This document shows positions 27,451 to 36,094 of a stretch of DNA of 64,000 nt, in pieces. The notes under the pieces were generated by a model that did not search any database, had not been told where the DNA came from, and saw only the letters and a list, made by a program, of their open reading frames with translations. The DNA is from Vibrio tapetis subsp. quintayensis (GTDB lineage: Bacteria > Pseudomonadota > Gammaproteobacteria > Enterobacterales > Vibrionaceae). Position numbers and translations under genes: made by a program. Location: assembly GCF_030409945.1 (NCBI RefSeq), contig NZ_JAUFQV010000007.1, positions 1 through 64,000 on the forward strand. Direction: 5' to 3'. How positions within the stretch are numbered: position 1 is the stretch's first letter; the number at the start of each line of letters is the position of its first letter.

Positions 27451-27813
27451 CTATTTTTCTCCTTTTAGAAGGTATTCTAGCGCCAACCCCAATAACACCA
27501 ATACGATCGCAGTCCCACCTACGGCGCTTGCTAAAATAGGAAGAGCGTTCTGCGCGAGCATGTCGAAGTGATCCATTAATCCAACGCTGATAGGAACAAA
27601 CAGTAAGATCATATAGCGAATGAAAAGCTGTGAGGTCGGTTTAACCCATTCGACAGGCACAATCCCCATTACTAGCAAAGCAAACAGCAATAGCATGCCG
27701 AATATACTACCAGGTATCGACGTGCCTAGAGCAGATTGGATAGCGAGGCCCGCTAATAAGCAGGCCATGATGACAGCAAGTGAAACCACATAGCCGAGAA
27801 GGCGTTTAAACAT
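27451..27813 (-). CDS. yohJ: LrgA/YohJ holin-like membrane protein
   Basis: The 120-residue protein has four hydrophobic helices and the LrgA/CidA pattern [18 protein letters not shown] and [11 protein letters not shown]. It is partnered with YohK immediately downstream and lies 10 nt after sbcB. The sbcB–yohJ–yohK–cdd order on one strand suggests at least partial cotranscription. Confidence 0.92.
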   Translation of the reverse strand: MFKRLLGYVVSLAVIMACLLAGLAIQSALGTSIPGSIFGMLLLFALLVMGIVPVEWVKPTSQLFIRYMILLFVPISVGLMDHFDMLAQNALPILASAVGGTAIVLVLLGLALEYLLKGEK

Positions 27814-27823
27814 AGGTGTGCCT

Positions 27824-29248
27824 TTATGAGACGAGTTTTTCTACATAGCGATAAACGGATTTTAATATAGCTAACTTTGATTCGTCACTTTCATGTTCGT
27901 GAGCTAAGTTTTCAAGATTAAGCATGTACTCTTCAATACGACTTTCGTAATAATCGCGACAATGTGCAGCCCATTTTTGTTGTTCAGCTTCGCTCAGTGT
28001 GTGAGGGTAATGCCGAGCACGATAACGAAATAATAGCGGTGCAATACGATCATCGTTGAAACTGATATCCAGTTCACCGAGATCTTCAGGTTTAGCGCTG
28101 CGAATGATGTCCATCGCTGCTTTGTCTGCTGGTGAGAAAAAACCGTCGTATAGTTGAGTATCTACATCTGGGTTCTTGTCGTATTTGCGTTCATTACTGT
28201 AAAGCTCCGTCAGCTTTTCTCGGATCTCTGGGTGTTGCTTAATCAGCGATAAGTTCTTCAAGCATTGTTCGCGATCGATGCCAATTTTTTCGGCATTTTC
28301 TGCGGTCAGCGTTTTTGCTGGCGCCAATGTCGGGCACTTATTCAGCTGTACCAGTTTCACCGGAATAGGAAGTTCTCCCTCGGCTAATTCGTCGCGCTTA
28401 GTGTACATTCGGTCACGAATTGCATCGGCATCTAGGTCGATTAATGGTTGAGGGTCAAAAGCCAGGTTAATCATGACCACCGCATTTTTATTGGTCGGAT
28501 GCCAAGCGACAGGCACCATCCAGCTTGTGTAGGCACATTCAGAACCCAACATGCCAGAAACATGCATGAGCGGAGTCATGTTAACGATGTCGACTAACTC
28601 ATTCAGTTTACGTTTGTGGCGCATACTAAATAGGTAATCAAATAGCTTTGGTTGCGCTTGCTTTACTTTCTTTGCTAATTCAATCGTTGCGACGACATCA
28701 GCCATGGCGTCATGGGCATTCGCATGTTCAATACCATTTTCAACTGATAAGTCCTCAAGTTTAAAGCTTGGAAAGCCGTCTTCTCTTTCAGGCCATTCAA
28801 TGCCGTCCGGCCTAAGGGCGTAACAAGTACGCATCACATCCAGCAAATCCCAGCGAGAGTTACCATTCTGCCAAGCCCAAGCGTACGGATCTAAAAAGTT
28901 ACGGTATAACGTGTAACGAGAAACCTCGTCATCAAAACGAATACTGTTGTAACCAAGGCTGGTAGTATTAGGCGTCGCCAGTTCGTGATGAATCTTCGCG
29001 ATGAATTCAGGCTCAGGCAACCCTTTAGAAACCGCCGTTTGCGGCAAAATGCCGGTAATTAACGCAGCTTCAGGCGCCGGTAAATAGTCGCTAGGTGGCT
29101 GACAATAGATAACCAACGGCTCACCAATAATATTGAGATCCATATCGGTACGAACCCCAGCAAACTGACACGGTCGGTCGATGGCTGGGTTTACTCCCCA
29201 AGTTTCATAGTCGAAGAAGAAAAGAGTAGGCTGGTTGTCTTGTGACAT
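27824..29248 (-). CDS. sbcB: Exodeoxyribonuclease I
   Basis: The 474-residue 3'-5' single-strand DNA exonuclease acts in recombination and mismatch repair in the nucleoid. The DEDDh exonuclease core begins FFFDYETWG (catalytic Asp and Glu), with [13 protein letters not shown] and [15 protein letters not shown], where His and Asp complete the site. The rest matches the SH3-like and C-terminal extensions of SbcB (E. coli 475 residues). A TTG one codon upstream is possible; ATG 29248 gives the expected N-terminus. Confidence 0.95.
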   Translation of the reverse strand: MSQDNQPTLFFFDYETWGVNPAIDRPCQFAGVRTDMDLNIIGEPLVIYCQPPSDYLPAPEAALITGILPQTAVSKGLPEPEFIAKIHHELATPNTTSLGYNSIRFDDEVSRYTLYRNFLDPYAWAWQNGNSRWDLLDVMRTCYALRPDGIEWPEREDGFPSFKLEDLSVENGIEHANAHDAMADVVATIELAKKVKQAQPKLFDYLFSMRHKRKLNELVDIVNMTPLMHVSGMLGSECAYTSWMVPVAWHPTNKNAVVMINLAFDPQPLIDLDADAIRDRMYTKRDELAEGELPIPVKLVQLNKCPTLAPAKTLTAENAEKIGIDREQCLKNLSLIKQHPEIREKLTELYSNERKYDKNPDVDTQLYDGFFSPADKAAMDIIRSAKPEDLGELDISFNDDRIAPLLFRYRARHYPHTLSEAEQQKWAAHCRDYYESRIEEYMLNLENLAHEHESDESKLAILKSVYRYVEKLVS

Positions 29249-29420
29249 CAATGGATTCCAAAGTATTGGTGCGCTATGGCGTTATTAGACCACTCAAGGG
29301 CTTGTATATCAATTAACGGTTTGCCTTCGTTACCATTATGAGGTTATTCATTACGGGTTTGTATGCGTTCTGGTCGTTGGGCGTTATAATGCTGCCGTAA
29401 TTAATGAATACGGAGTCACA

Positions 29421-29582
29421 ATGAGAAAGCACTATACGACGGAAGGCGATCCGAACGCGAAAAAACGTAAAGATGCGTACCCTATATTGGTGTTATGTGA
29501 GCGCTGTGTTGGCCGCTATATTGTTATCAGTGAGGGAGAAAGGACGTATGATGCGTGTGTTAAGTGTGGGGAAGACGAGTAA
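29421..29582 (+). CDS. Small zinc-ribbon protein (53 aa)
   Basis: A 53-codon gene starts 10 nt after cggag, a good ribosome site, and reads MRKHYTTEGDPNAKKRKDAY and onward to CGEDE. Two CxxC-like knuckles, LCERC and CVKCG, are 18 residues apart, the arrangement of a treble-clef or ribbon zinc site. The N-terminal third is basic, so nucleic-acid contact is possible. It is followed by a strong terminator, which supports its being a real gene. I do not recognise the family. Confidence 0.7.
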   Translation: MRKHYTTEGDPNAKKRKDAYPILVLCERCVGRYIVISEGERTYDACVKCGEDE

Positions 29583-29593
29583 ATCTAAGTGAT

Positions 29594-29628
29594 AAACTGA
29601 AGTGAATAAAATCGCCACTTCAGTTTTA
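29594..29628. terminator. Terminator between small zinc-ribbon gene and SEC-C gene
   Basis: aactgaagtg and cacttcagtt form a 10-bp perfect stem with an 11-nt loop, flanked by As and Ts. A second dyad (taagtgataa ... ttatcactta) encloses it, so the two structures may be alternative. The placement suits convergent genes. Confidence 0.7.
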
Positions 29629-29659
29629 GCAATAAGTGCTTATCACTTAGCGAATACAA

Positions 29660-29992
29660 TTACGCACAGCACTTTTTGTATTTTATACCACTCCCACACG
29701 AGCATGGGTCGTTGCGGTTTGGTGTTTTTGCAAACGTCGTGGTTTTTGGTTTGTTAAGGATTGTGTCCAATTCTAGTGTGTTTTCTTCTTGAATTGGGTC
29801 TACTTGGATATTGGCAAAGATTGCGTTTTCAGCAACGATAGCTTCAATTTCAGCTTTACGTTCTTCTGTTGTTACCACAATTGAAATTGGTGCTTCTTCG
29901 CTTCCCGCTTTTACATCGCGGTTCACGTTATAGCCAGATTGAACATGGTTCTGTCTGGTTTCAATACGGCCTTTAAAAAACATTTTTGACAT
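29660..29992 (-). CDS. SEC-C motif protein, PBPRA1643 type
   Basis: The 110-residue protein ends in NRNDPCSCGSGIKYKKCCA, a complete SEC-C zinc motif like that of SecA. The N-terminal half (MFFKGRIETRQNHVQSGYNV) matches the small Vibrionaceae/Photobacterium family named after PBPRA1643. The zinc motif usually binds proteins or ribosome-associated partners; the specific role is unknown. Cytoplasmic and monocistronic. Confidence 0.85.
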   Translation of the reverse strand: MSKMFFKGRIETRQNHVQSGYNVNRDVKAGSEEAPISIVVTTEERKAEIEAIVAENAIFANIQVDPIQEENTLELDTILNKPKTTTFAKTPNRNDPCSCGSGIKYKKCCA

Positions 29993-30102
29993 TGGAGACT
30001 CACTAACAGTTGGTATGACGCAATAATGCGGCGATTATACCTAACTATCGCCATTGATAAAGCGGCGATGCAGGTTAAGTGGTCTAAATACGTATTAATA
30101 CA

Positions 30103-30534
30103 ATGGGCATAGTGATGATAGACATAGTCGAATCGCAAACTGGCAGCAGATACTTAACGGAAGTGACACGGTTATTTCAATCGGAATGGCCTGACTTTGA
30201 GCCTTACACACCGGTTGTGAATGGTTTTGAAGTGCCATTACCGATACTTGCGCTTTCCAATGCTGATTTGGTCGGTGGTTTGGCGTTTACGCGATTTCCG
30301 GAGCCGAATGCAAATAGACAGGCGCTTTGGATAAATGCAGTTCTTGTCGAAGCAAAGAGCAGAAAGCAGGGAGTCAGCTCTAATCTAATACGGCGCGCAG
30401 AGTCTCTAGCGAAACACAATGGAGAATTGTCTTTATATGTTTACACCCACATTCCTACTCTTTATCAAAAATTAGGATGGGAAGTCACCGATACCAGCGA
30501 TGAGCATATGGTGTTACGTAAAACTCTTTCTTAG
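30103..30534 (+). CDS. GNAT-family N-acetyltransferase
   Basis: The 143-residue protein has the GNAT core: substrate-side GGLAFTRFP, the strand LWINAVLVEAKSRKQGVSSNLIRRAE in which the R/Q-x-x-G-x-S/A-like loop binds acetyl-CoA, and YTHIPTLYQKLGWE near the end. The acceptor cannot be deduced. ATG 30103 and ATG 30115 are both possible starts, differing by four residues; neither has a strong ribosome site. Confidence 0.85.
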   Translation: MGIVMIDIVESQTGSRYLTEVTRLFQSEWPDFEPYTPVVNGFEVPLPILALSNADLVGGLAFTRFPEPNANRQALWINAVLVEAKSRKQGVSSNLIRRAESLAKHNGELSLYVYTHIPTLYQKLGWEVTDTSDEHMVLRKTLS

Positions 30535-30607
30535 CAATAAAAAGTAATCCGGATAAATAGTTTCTTTTTGGAGTACTATGCGGCAACGGATCTTATTGTA
30601 GATATGC

Positions 30608-30907
30608 ATGACCATTAATATAAAAAACATTCCAACAAAAGAAATAACCTGCGCTAACTGCCAAGCTTGTTGTTGTCGCTTAGAGGTTATGATCATTACC
30701 GATACGGGCGTTCCAGAGGAGCACATTGCGGTCGACCAATGGGGAGGCGAAACGATGTTGCGTTTAGACGACGGATGGTGTTCAGCCGTTGATCGCGAAA
30801 CACTGATGTGTACCATTTACGAAAATCGTCCTTGGATTTGCCGTGAATTTGAAATGGCGTCTTATGAGTGTGAGAACGAGCGTAAAGCCCAGTTGCTTGA
30901 TCAGTAG
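30608..30907 (+). CDS. YkgJ-family cysteine-cluster protein
   Basis: The 99-residue protein carries the cysteine pattern of the YkgJ/CxxCxxCC family: CANCQACCCRL near the N-terminus, DGWCSAVD, MCTIYENRPWICREFE in the middle. The cysteines are thought to bind iron or zinc. It has no neighbour that fixes its role. Confidence 0.85.
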   Translation: MTINIKNIPTKEITCANCQACCCRLEVMIITDTGVPEEHIAVDQWGGETMLRLDDGWCSAVDRETLMCTIYENRPWICREFEMASYECENERKAQLLDQ

Positions 30908-31054
30908 GCACACTTACAGAGCACGAAAACGGTTGTGATTTTAGTTGTGATTTCTCGTTTATTGGAATCCATTTCTTGTTGCCTCCTGCTTGCTAGAAAA
31001 TGTTGAATGTATGTCCTATGTTGTATTTGATAAAGACACAATGAGGGACAAAAC

Positions 31055-31435
31055 ATGCAAGGTAATCCAGTAGGTTGGTTCGAAATATATGTGGATGATA
31101 TTGAAAGAGCAAAAGCTTTTTACCAAACAGTCTTCACGGTGGTTCTCGAAAGGTTAGGTGACCCTAAAGACACGAATATGGAAATGTGGTCATTTGGCTC
31201 AGACATGGAACAGTATGGGGCAACGGGCGCTTTGGTAAAAATGGCGGGTTGTTCTGCCGGTGGGAATAGCACCATGGTCTATTTTTCTTGTGAAGATTGC
31301 TCGCTAGAACAATCACGAGTCGTTGCTGCCGGTGGCGGTGTGACACAAGAAAAAATGTCGATAGGTGAGTACGGTTTTATTGCGATGGTTACCGACACAG
31401 AAGGCAATATGATTGGACTGCATTCAGCTAAGTGA
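31055..31435 (+). CDS. VOC (glyoxalase/bleomycin-resistance fold) family protein
   Basis: The 126-residue protein begins NPVGWFEIYVDDIERAKAFY, typical of the first strand and helix of the vicinal-oxygen-chelate fold, and closes with DTEGNMIGLHS, the usual C-terminal glutamate/strand. A run of small residues (VKMAGCSAGGNSTMVYFSC) contains several cysteines. Enzyme activity cannot be assigned. It is monocistronic with a good terminator. Confidence 0.88.
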   Translation: MQGNPVGWFEIYVDDIERAKAFYQTVFTVVLERLGDPKDTNMEMWSFGSDMEQYGATGALVKMAGCSAGGNSTMVYFSCEDCSLEQSRVVAAGGGVTQEKMSIGEYGFIAMVTDTEGNMIGLHSAK

Positions 31436-31458
31436 TATGAGACACATTAATGTTATTT

Positions 31459-31494
31459 GGTAAGAGTCAGAGTCAAGGGTGACTCTTACCTTTA
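31459..31494. terminator. Terminator between VOC gene and hypothetical gene
   Basis: An 11-bp perfect stem (ggtaagagtca/tgactcttacc) with a 10-nt loop is followed by ttta. It lies between two convergent genes. The T-run is short. Confidence 0.6.
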
Positions 31495-31537
31495 TGAGTA
31501 CAAAGTAATAGAGGCTAGGCTATTTACTTTGCTCTGC

Positions 31538-31993
31538 CTAGTTTTGTTCTGCGTGCTCGTTTTGTTCTGCATAAAAGTGCAACAGCTCATTGAGTGTTTT
31601 GACCCATCCAAATGCATCATTTGGCGCACTTACTAGAAGTGATTCGACTTTTGCACAGTGTGTTTCAAGTGTGATCGCCTCTTCTAAATTAAACGAGATA
31701 GCATAGAAGTGCCATAACACCAAGCGGGTCATTCGTTCGGTGTTTTGCTTTGCATTATCGGAGTCAGAAAAAGCTTGACAGACTTCTCCTAGCGCGATCC
31801 CTGTCATTCTAAGCATTGCGTCAAACTGAGCCGCCTTCATGCGCTCTTCATTATCGACTTCTTCTTTGTCGAATGTAAAAAGCTCGCTCATCACGTCTTC
31901 TGGCACCATACGAGTCATTACCCGCATACTAAATTCTTCCAATTCGTGGCGTGGCATCGTCATCAAGCAATCTAGGGTGTAATCGCGTTCCAT
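31538..31993 (-). CDS. Hypothetical protein, helical
   Basis: The 151-residue protein is acidic and predicted almost wholly helical, without signal peptide or membrane helices. Visible stretches include DCLMTMPRHELEEFSMRV and ETHCAKVESLLVSAPNDAFG; it ends in repeated HAEQN-like units. I do not recognise a family. A start at 32029 adds 12 hydrophobic residues, but ATG 31993 has a ribosome site (gagaga). Confidence 0.65.
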   Translation of the reverse strand: MERDYTLDCLMTMPRHELEEFSMRVMTRMVPEDVMSELFTFDKEEVDNEERMKAAQFDAMLRMTGIALGEVCQAFSDSDNAKQNTERMTRLVLWHFYAISFNLEEAITLETHCAKVESLLVSAPNDAFGWVKTLNELLHFYAEQNEHAEQN

Positions 31994-32195
31994 AATTCTC
32001 TCAAAGCAAATCTGTATCTGGAGGGCCATTCTAGCGATTTATAGCAACAAATCTATGAGTAATGAATGCCAGAAAGACATAATTTCCTCGCAAGTAATTA
32101 CTCGGAAATGTTAGGGGTAAGTCACAAAATAAGCTACTATCAGTAGATTAGTCACAATCGAATTAAAATGACACGAGTGAAAGAGAGGAATCTAC

Positions 32196-32645
32196 ATGAT
32201 ATCTAAATGGGCTCAGCGCTTTAATCAAATGGCCGAATTGGTGGCATCTTGGAGTAAAGACCCATCGACACAAGTAGGCGCGGTGATCACCAAACATAAT
32301 CGAATTGTTTCTGTTGGTTTTAACGGTTACCCACATGGTATTTCAGACAGTGCAGAAACCGATGAACGAGACATGAAGTACCTTAAAACGCTGCATGCCG
32401 AAGAAAATGCGATTCTGTTTGCTAAACGTGACTTAGACGATTGTGATATATGGGTGACGCATTTCCCTTGTCCAAATTGTGCGGCAAAGATCATTCAAAC
32501 GGGAATAAAGGCAGTGCACTGTCCTGAACAAACCGAAGATTTCTTATCTCGCTGGGGAGACAAAATCCGAGTAAGCCAAGATATGTTCTTACAGGCAGGC
32601 GTTAAGGTTGACTGGTTGCCGCTAGGTGAAATTAGCGCTGAATAG
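32196..32645 (+). CDS. Deoxycytidylate (dCMP) deaminase family protein
   Basis: The 149-residue protein has the zinc-dependent deaminase motifs HAEENAILFA (His and catalytic Glu) and PCPNCAAKIIQTG (two Cys), with the N-terminal SKDPSTQVGAVI found in ComEB/dCMP deaminases. It would make dUMP from dCMP for thymidylate synthesis. It has a good ribosome site (gagagga) and its own terminator. Confidence 0.9.
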   Translation: MISKWAQRFNQMAELVASWSKDPSTQVGAVITKHNRIVSVGFNGYPHGISDSAETDERDMKYLKTLHAEENAILFAKRDLDDCDIWVTHFPCPNCAAKIIQTGIKAVHCPEQTEDFLSRWGDKIRVSQDMFLQAGVKVDWLPLGEISAE

Positions 32646-32665
32646 TCGTCAAGTAATGGTTTTCT

Positions 32666-32694
32666 TGCGAGCTTGATGAGCTCGCATTTTTTTT
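32666..32694 (+). terminator. Intrinsic terminator after dCMP deaminase gene
   Basis: An 8-bp perfect stem (tgcgagct/agctcgca) with a 5-nt loop is followed by eight Ts. Confidence 0.9.
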
Positions 32695-32833
32695 GCCTGT
32701 TGACAGTGGCTGGTTGGAGTTCAAAAAAATCGTACGGTTAGTGTCTGAAAAAGAGACTAATTTGTCTTATTTGCTATTCTTAATTTAGCAATTAGTGTAT
32801 TTAGCAACCTGTGAATTGATTAAGGGATGCATA

Positions 32834-33826
32834 ATGTTAGGTTTATTTTCTTATTCGTCCCACCGCCTTTCCCAGATATTTCTACTTTTGTTAGGAATGT
32901 ACGTTGGCGTGATGCCATCTACAGCGTTGGCTCAGTCAACTGAAGAATATACGATCAAACCGTCTATGAGCCCTGACCAGATCGTCCTTGGGGTCATCAG
33001 CTCTAACCCTAAAAATGCGGTAAAAAGAAGCATGCCAATTGCAAGGTATTTAGCCCGTAATCTGTCTCATCATGGCATCACCACAGGGCACGTCGTGGTG
33101 GCGAAAGATCATCTTCAGATGTCACGGTGGTTGGTACAAGGACGAGTCGATTTGGTCTCTGAAAGCGTCTTTTCCGCGCAAGCATTAGTTCGTCGCTCTG
33201 AGGGAGAGCTTATTGCTCGGCGATGGAAAAGTGGCGTAGCAGAATACGCCTCGGTGTTTTTCACCTTAAAAGATAACAATATAAACTCTTTTGATGATTT
33301 GATCGGCAAAACGGTGGTTTTTGAAGACAGAGAGTCAACCAGTGCATTTTACATTCCTGCGGCGATGTTGATAGAACAAGGCTATACATTATTCGAACTC
33401 ACTTCACCTAGAGAAACACCGCCAGAGGGCTCGATAGGTTATATTTTTGCTGACGAGCTGACCACTTCCGGTGGCGAAATCAATATGTATACCTGGGTGT
33501 ATAACGGTATTGTTGCGGCGGCGGCTTTCAGTGATGTCGATTGGAACAACGAGATCCCTGAATTACTCAAAGAAAAAATGAAAGTTTTCTATCGCAGTCA
33601 ATCTGTCCCTCGAACCCTTGAGTTAGTTAGGCCAAATATGGATCCTAAGTTAAAACAAGACATTCAAGGTGTGTTGTTTTCGGCCCATTTATCAGAGGAA
33701 GGTCAGAAGGCAATGAGTGGGTATAAAAAAACCAAAAAATTTGATTCGATAGATGCTCATACCATGTCTGGCATTGAATGGGTCGAGAAGCTTAAACCCT
33801 TGGTTGATGAAACTTTGATGCTTTAA
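32834..33826 (+). CDS. PhnD-like periplasmic substrate-binding protein
   Basis: The 330-residue protein has a signal peptide (cut likely after TALA) and the phosphonate/phosphite-binding fold: LGVISSNPKNAVKRSMPIARYL, WLVQGRVDLVSESVFSAQAL and DLIGKTVVFEDRESTSAFYIP. No ABC permease or ATPase is nearby; the next gene, 22 nt on, is a membrane HAMP–GGDEF–EAL protein. It therefore probably acts as a ligand-loaded partner that signals through that protein and is not part of an importer. ATG 32834 follows aaggga; an upstream GTG (32795) lacks support. Ligand unknown. Confidence 0.85.
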   Translation: MLGLFSYSSHRLSQIFLLLLGMYVGVMPSTALAQSTEEYTIKPSMSPDQIVLGVISSNPKNAVKRSMPIARYLARNLSHHGITTGHVVVAKDHLQMSRWLVQGRVDLVSESVFSAQALVRRSEGELIARRWKSGVAEYASVFFTLKDNNINSFDDLIGKTVVFEDRESTSAFYIPAAMLIEQGYTLFELTSPRETPPEGSIGYIFADELTTSGGEINMYTWVYNGIVAAAAFSDVDWNNEIPELLKEKMKVFYRSQSVPRTLELVRPNMDPKLKQDIQGVLFSAHLSEEGQKAMSGYKKTKKFDSIDAHTMSGIEWVEKLKPLVDETLML

Positions 33827-33848
33827 TACTCGATTAGAATGAGAGCCA

Positions 33849-36044
33849 ATGAAATTACAAAGTAGAATAACCGTATCAAATACTGTCATGGTGGTTGTCA
33901 CTGTGATTACGTTTTCTATGATCCAAGTATTAGGCTTTTACTTCACTTCTAATCAAATATTGGAGCAAACATCGAAAAAAGTGTCGCAGAGCTTGTTATC
34001 ACAACTGGAGCAACGCGCTACTTATACAGCCAATTATTTGTCAGAGGCGCTCATTAACCCTATATACAAATTTGATATGGAAGGGGTGCATGAGTTACTT
34101 GAACCGGCGTTAAAAAGCGAAGAAGTGTTAGCGATCGTGGTGTTTGACGAGAGTGGAAATACCTTTCATACAGGTCAACGGGTTGATGCCAGCTACGGCA
34201 TACCATTTGATATGCCCGATGTGAAAGAAGCGGTATTGAAGCTTGGTATTGAATACCAACAAGTAGTAAATAACCAATTGCTGTACGCCAAGCCGCTTTA
34301 TATTGGCGATGAGTTACTCGGGGGATTGTTTTTAAAGCTATCTGTTGAAGGTATCGAACAAGATATAGCACAAACACGGTCGATTATTGAAAACATCAAT
34401 CTAAAAGCAAGCAAAACAGGGACGTTAGGCTCTGCACTTTTGGCTTTTGTTTTTTGTGTAGTTAGTATCGTGGTGTCTTTTTTAATTACTCGAACGATTA
34501 TTTCTCCTGTTACATTGCTGGTGGGACATGCACGCCGAATTACGCAGGGGGACTACCTGCACGATAATACGATTGATCGTAATGATGAAGTGGGGGAATT
34601 GGCGAATACGTTCAATGAAATGAGTGCTAGCTTAAAGGAACGAACAGAAGCCATAGAATTTCTAGCCTATCACGACCACTTAACAGAACTTCCAAATCGG
34701 ACTCTTTTCATTAAGCAAGTCTCTGAAGTCATCGATCAAAAGGGCGCGGCGCAACAGCACTCGTTGGCGATTCTGTTCATTGATCTTGATGAGTTCAAAG
34801 GAGTAAATGATAACTTTGGTCATCATGCTGGTGATCTATTGCTATGTGAAGTGTCGAGTCGATTAACATCACAGATTATCGACTACCAAAATCATTTTCA
34901 CCATTCAGTGGTTAACGGTATTGGAGCGAATGATGTGGCTCCTCGAACCTGGCATGCTAATCGTGGCATCGTATCTCGGATCGGCGGGGATGAGTTTTTA
35001 CTGTGCGTTCCGTATTCAGGAGACATCCAACAGTTATTTGAGTTCTCGAATTCATTGCTGGATTCTCTTTGCTCTCCTATTTCGGTGGGTGTGAAAAAAG
35101 AGCCTGTGGTGATCAGTGGGAGTATTGGGATTGCTACGTACCCAAATGATGGGGTAGACGCGGAAGAATTGATCAAGCATGCAGATATTGCCATGTATCA
35201 AGCTAAAGCTCTGGGAAAAAGAACGTACAGCCACTTTACTGATGAGATGCGAAAACAAGTGCGACATAAAGCATGGATAGAGCGGAAAATGCGGGTTGCG
35301 ATGTCGGACATGTCTCAGTTTGAAGTTTGGTACCAGCCGTTTTTTGACATTAAAACCCGAGAGCTACTCGGAGCCGAAGCGTTAGTCCGTTGGAACATGC
35401 CAAACAAGGGCATACTTTGTCCTGATGATTTCATTCCAATAGCAGAAGCGACAGGGCTTATTGTTCCTATTGGAGAGTGGATTACAGAGCAAGTGTGCAG
35501 TCAATTGCAAGAATGGGAAGGCAAACTCAGCCCTGATTTTTATGTTTCTGTTAACCTGTCAGCCAAGCAACTTTATCGACAACAAATTGTCGATGTATTC
35601 CGTAATCAACTGGAAATCAAGAATATTCCTCCCCATCGGATTCACGCGGAAGTCACTGAAAGTTTGCTGATGCAAAATGAAGACGAGTCATTGCAAACAT
35701 TAATTTCACTGAGAGAACTCGGCATACAGGTGTGGTTGGATGACTTTGGGACTGGGTATTCATCGCTCGGATATTTGCGTAAATTTCAGGTTGACGGGGT
35801 TAAAATTGACCGCAGCTTTGTGGCTGATATTGAGGTAGACAGTAACGATAGGGCGTTATGTTCGACCATTATTTCGATGGCAAAAGATCTTAATTTGGCG
35901 GTAGTCGCGGAAGGGATCGAAAAAGAAGCACAAGCATATTTTCTACAAGAAAAAGGGTGCCGAATTGGTCAGGGAGAGTTGGTCTCTGGTCCGCTGAAAC
36001 CTCAAAGCTTTGAGCAGAAGTTTTGCCAGAAATATCAGCATTAG
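33849..36044 (+). CDS. Membrane HAMP-GGDEF-EAL c-di-GMP enzyme
   Basis: The 731-residue protein has an N-terminal helix, a periplasmic domain of about 150 residues, a second helix (about residues 195-220), a HAMP domain, then GGDEF and EAL domains. The cyclase motif is intact (RIGGDEF) but no RxxD inhibitory site sits five residues before it. About 25 extra residues (DYQNHFHHSVVNGIGANDVA) precede the motif. The EAL domain is intact by eye (GAEALVRW, DDFGTGYSSLGYL, VDGVKIDRSF), so it may make and break c-di-GMP, switched by the upstream binding protein. The pairing resembles ScrB–ScrC logic in Vibrio. Confidence 0.93.
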   Translation: MKLQSRITVSNTVMVVVTVITFSMIQVLGFYFTSNQILEQTSKKVSQSLLSQLEQRATYTANYLSEALINPIYKFDMEGVHELLEPALKSEEVLAIVVFDESGNTFHTGQRVDASYGIPFDMPDVKEAVLKLGIEYQQVVNNQLLYAKPLYIGDELLGGLFLKLSVEGIEQDIAQTRSIIENINLKASKTGTLGSALLAFVFCVVSIVVSFLITRTIISPVTLLVGHARRITQGDYLHDNTIDRNDEVGELANTFNEMSASLKERTEAIEFLAYHDHLTELPNRTLFIKQVSEVIDQKGAAQQHSLAILFIDLDEFKGVNDNFGHHAGDLLLCEVSSRLTSQIIDYQNHFHHSVVNGIGANDVAPRTWHANRGIVSRIGGDEFLLCVPYSGDIQQLFEFSNSLLDSLCSPISVGVKKEPVVISGSIGIATYPNDGVDAEELIKHADIAMYQAKALGKRTYSHFTDEMRKQVRHKAWIERKMRVAMSDMSQFEVWYQPFFDIKTRELLGAEALVRWNMPNKGILCPDDFIPIAEATGLIVPIGEWITEQVCSQLQEWEGKLSPDFYVSVNLSAKQLYRQQIVDVFRNQLEIKNIPPHRIHAEVTESLLMQNEDESLQTLISLRELGIQVWLDDFGTGYSSLGYLRKFQVDGVKIDRSFVADIEVDSNDRALCSTIISMAKDLNLAVVAEGIEKEAQAYFLQEKGCRIGQGELVSGPLKPQSFEQKFCQKYQH

Positions 36045-36094
36045 TTGTTAGTGGAATGGTTGTTTTAGCCTCACCTGTAATCTATTGCTTCTTA

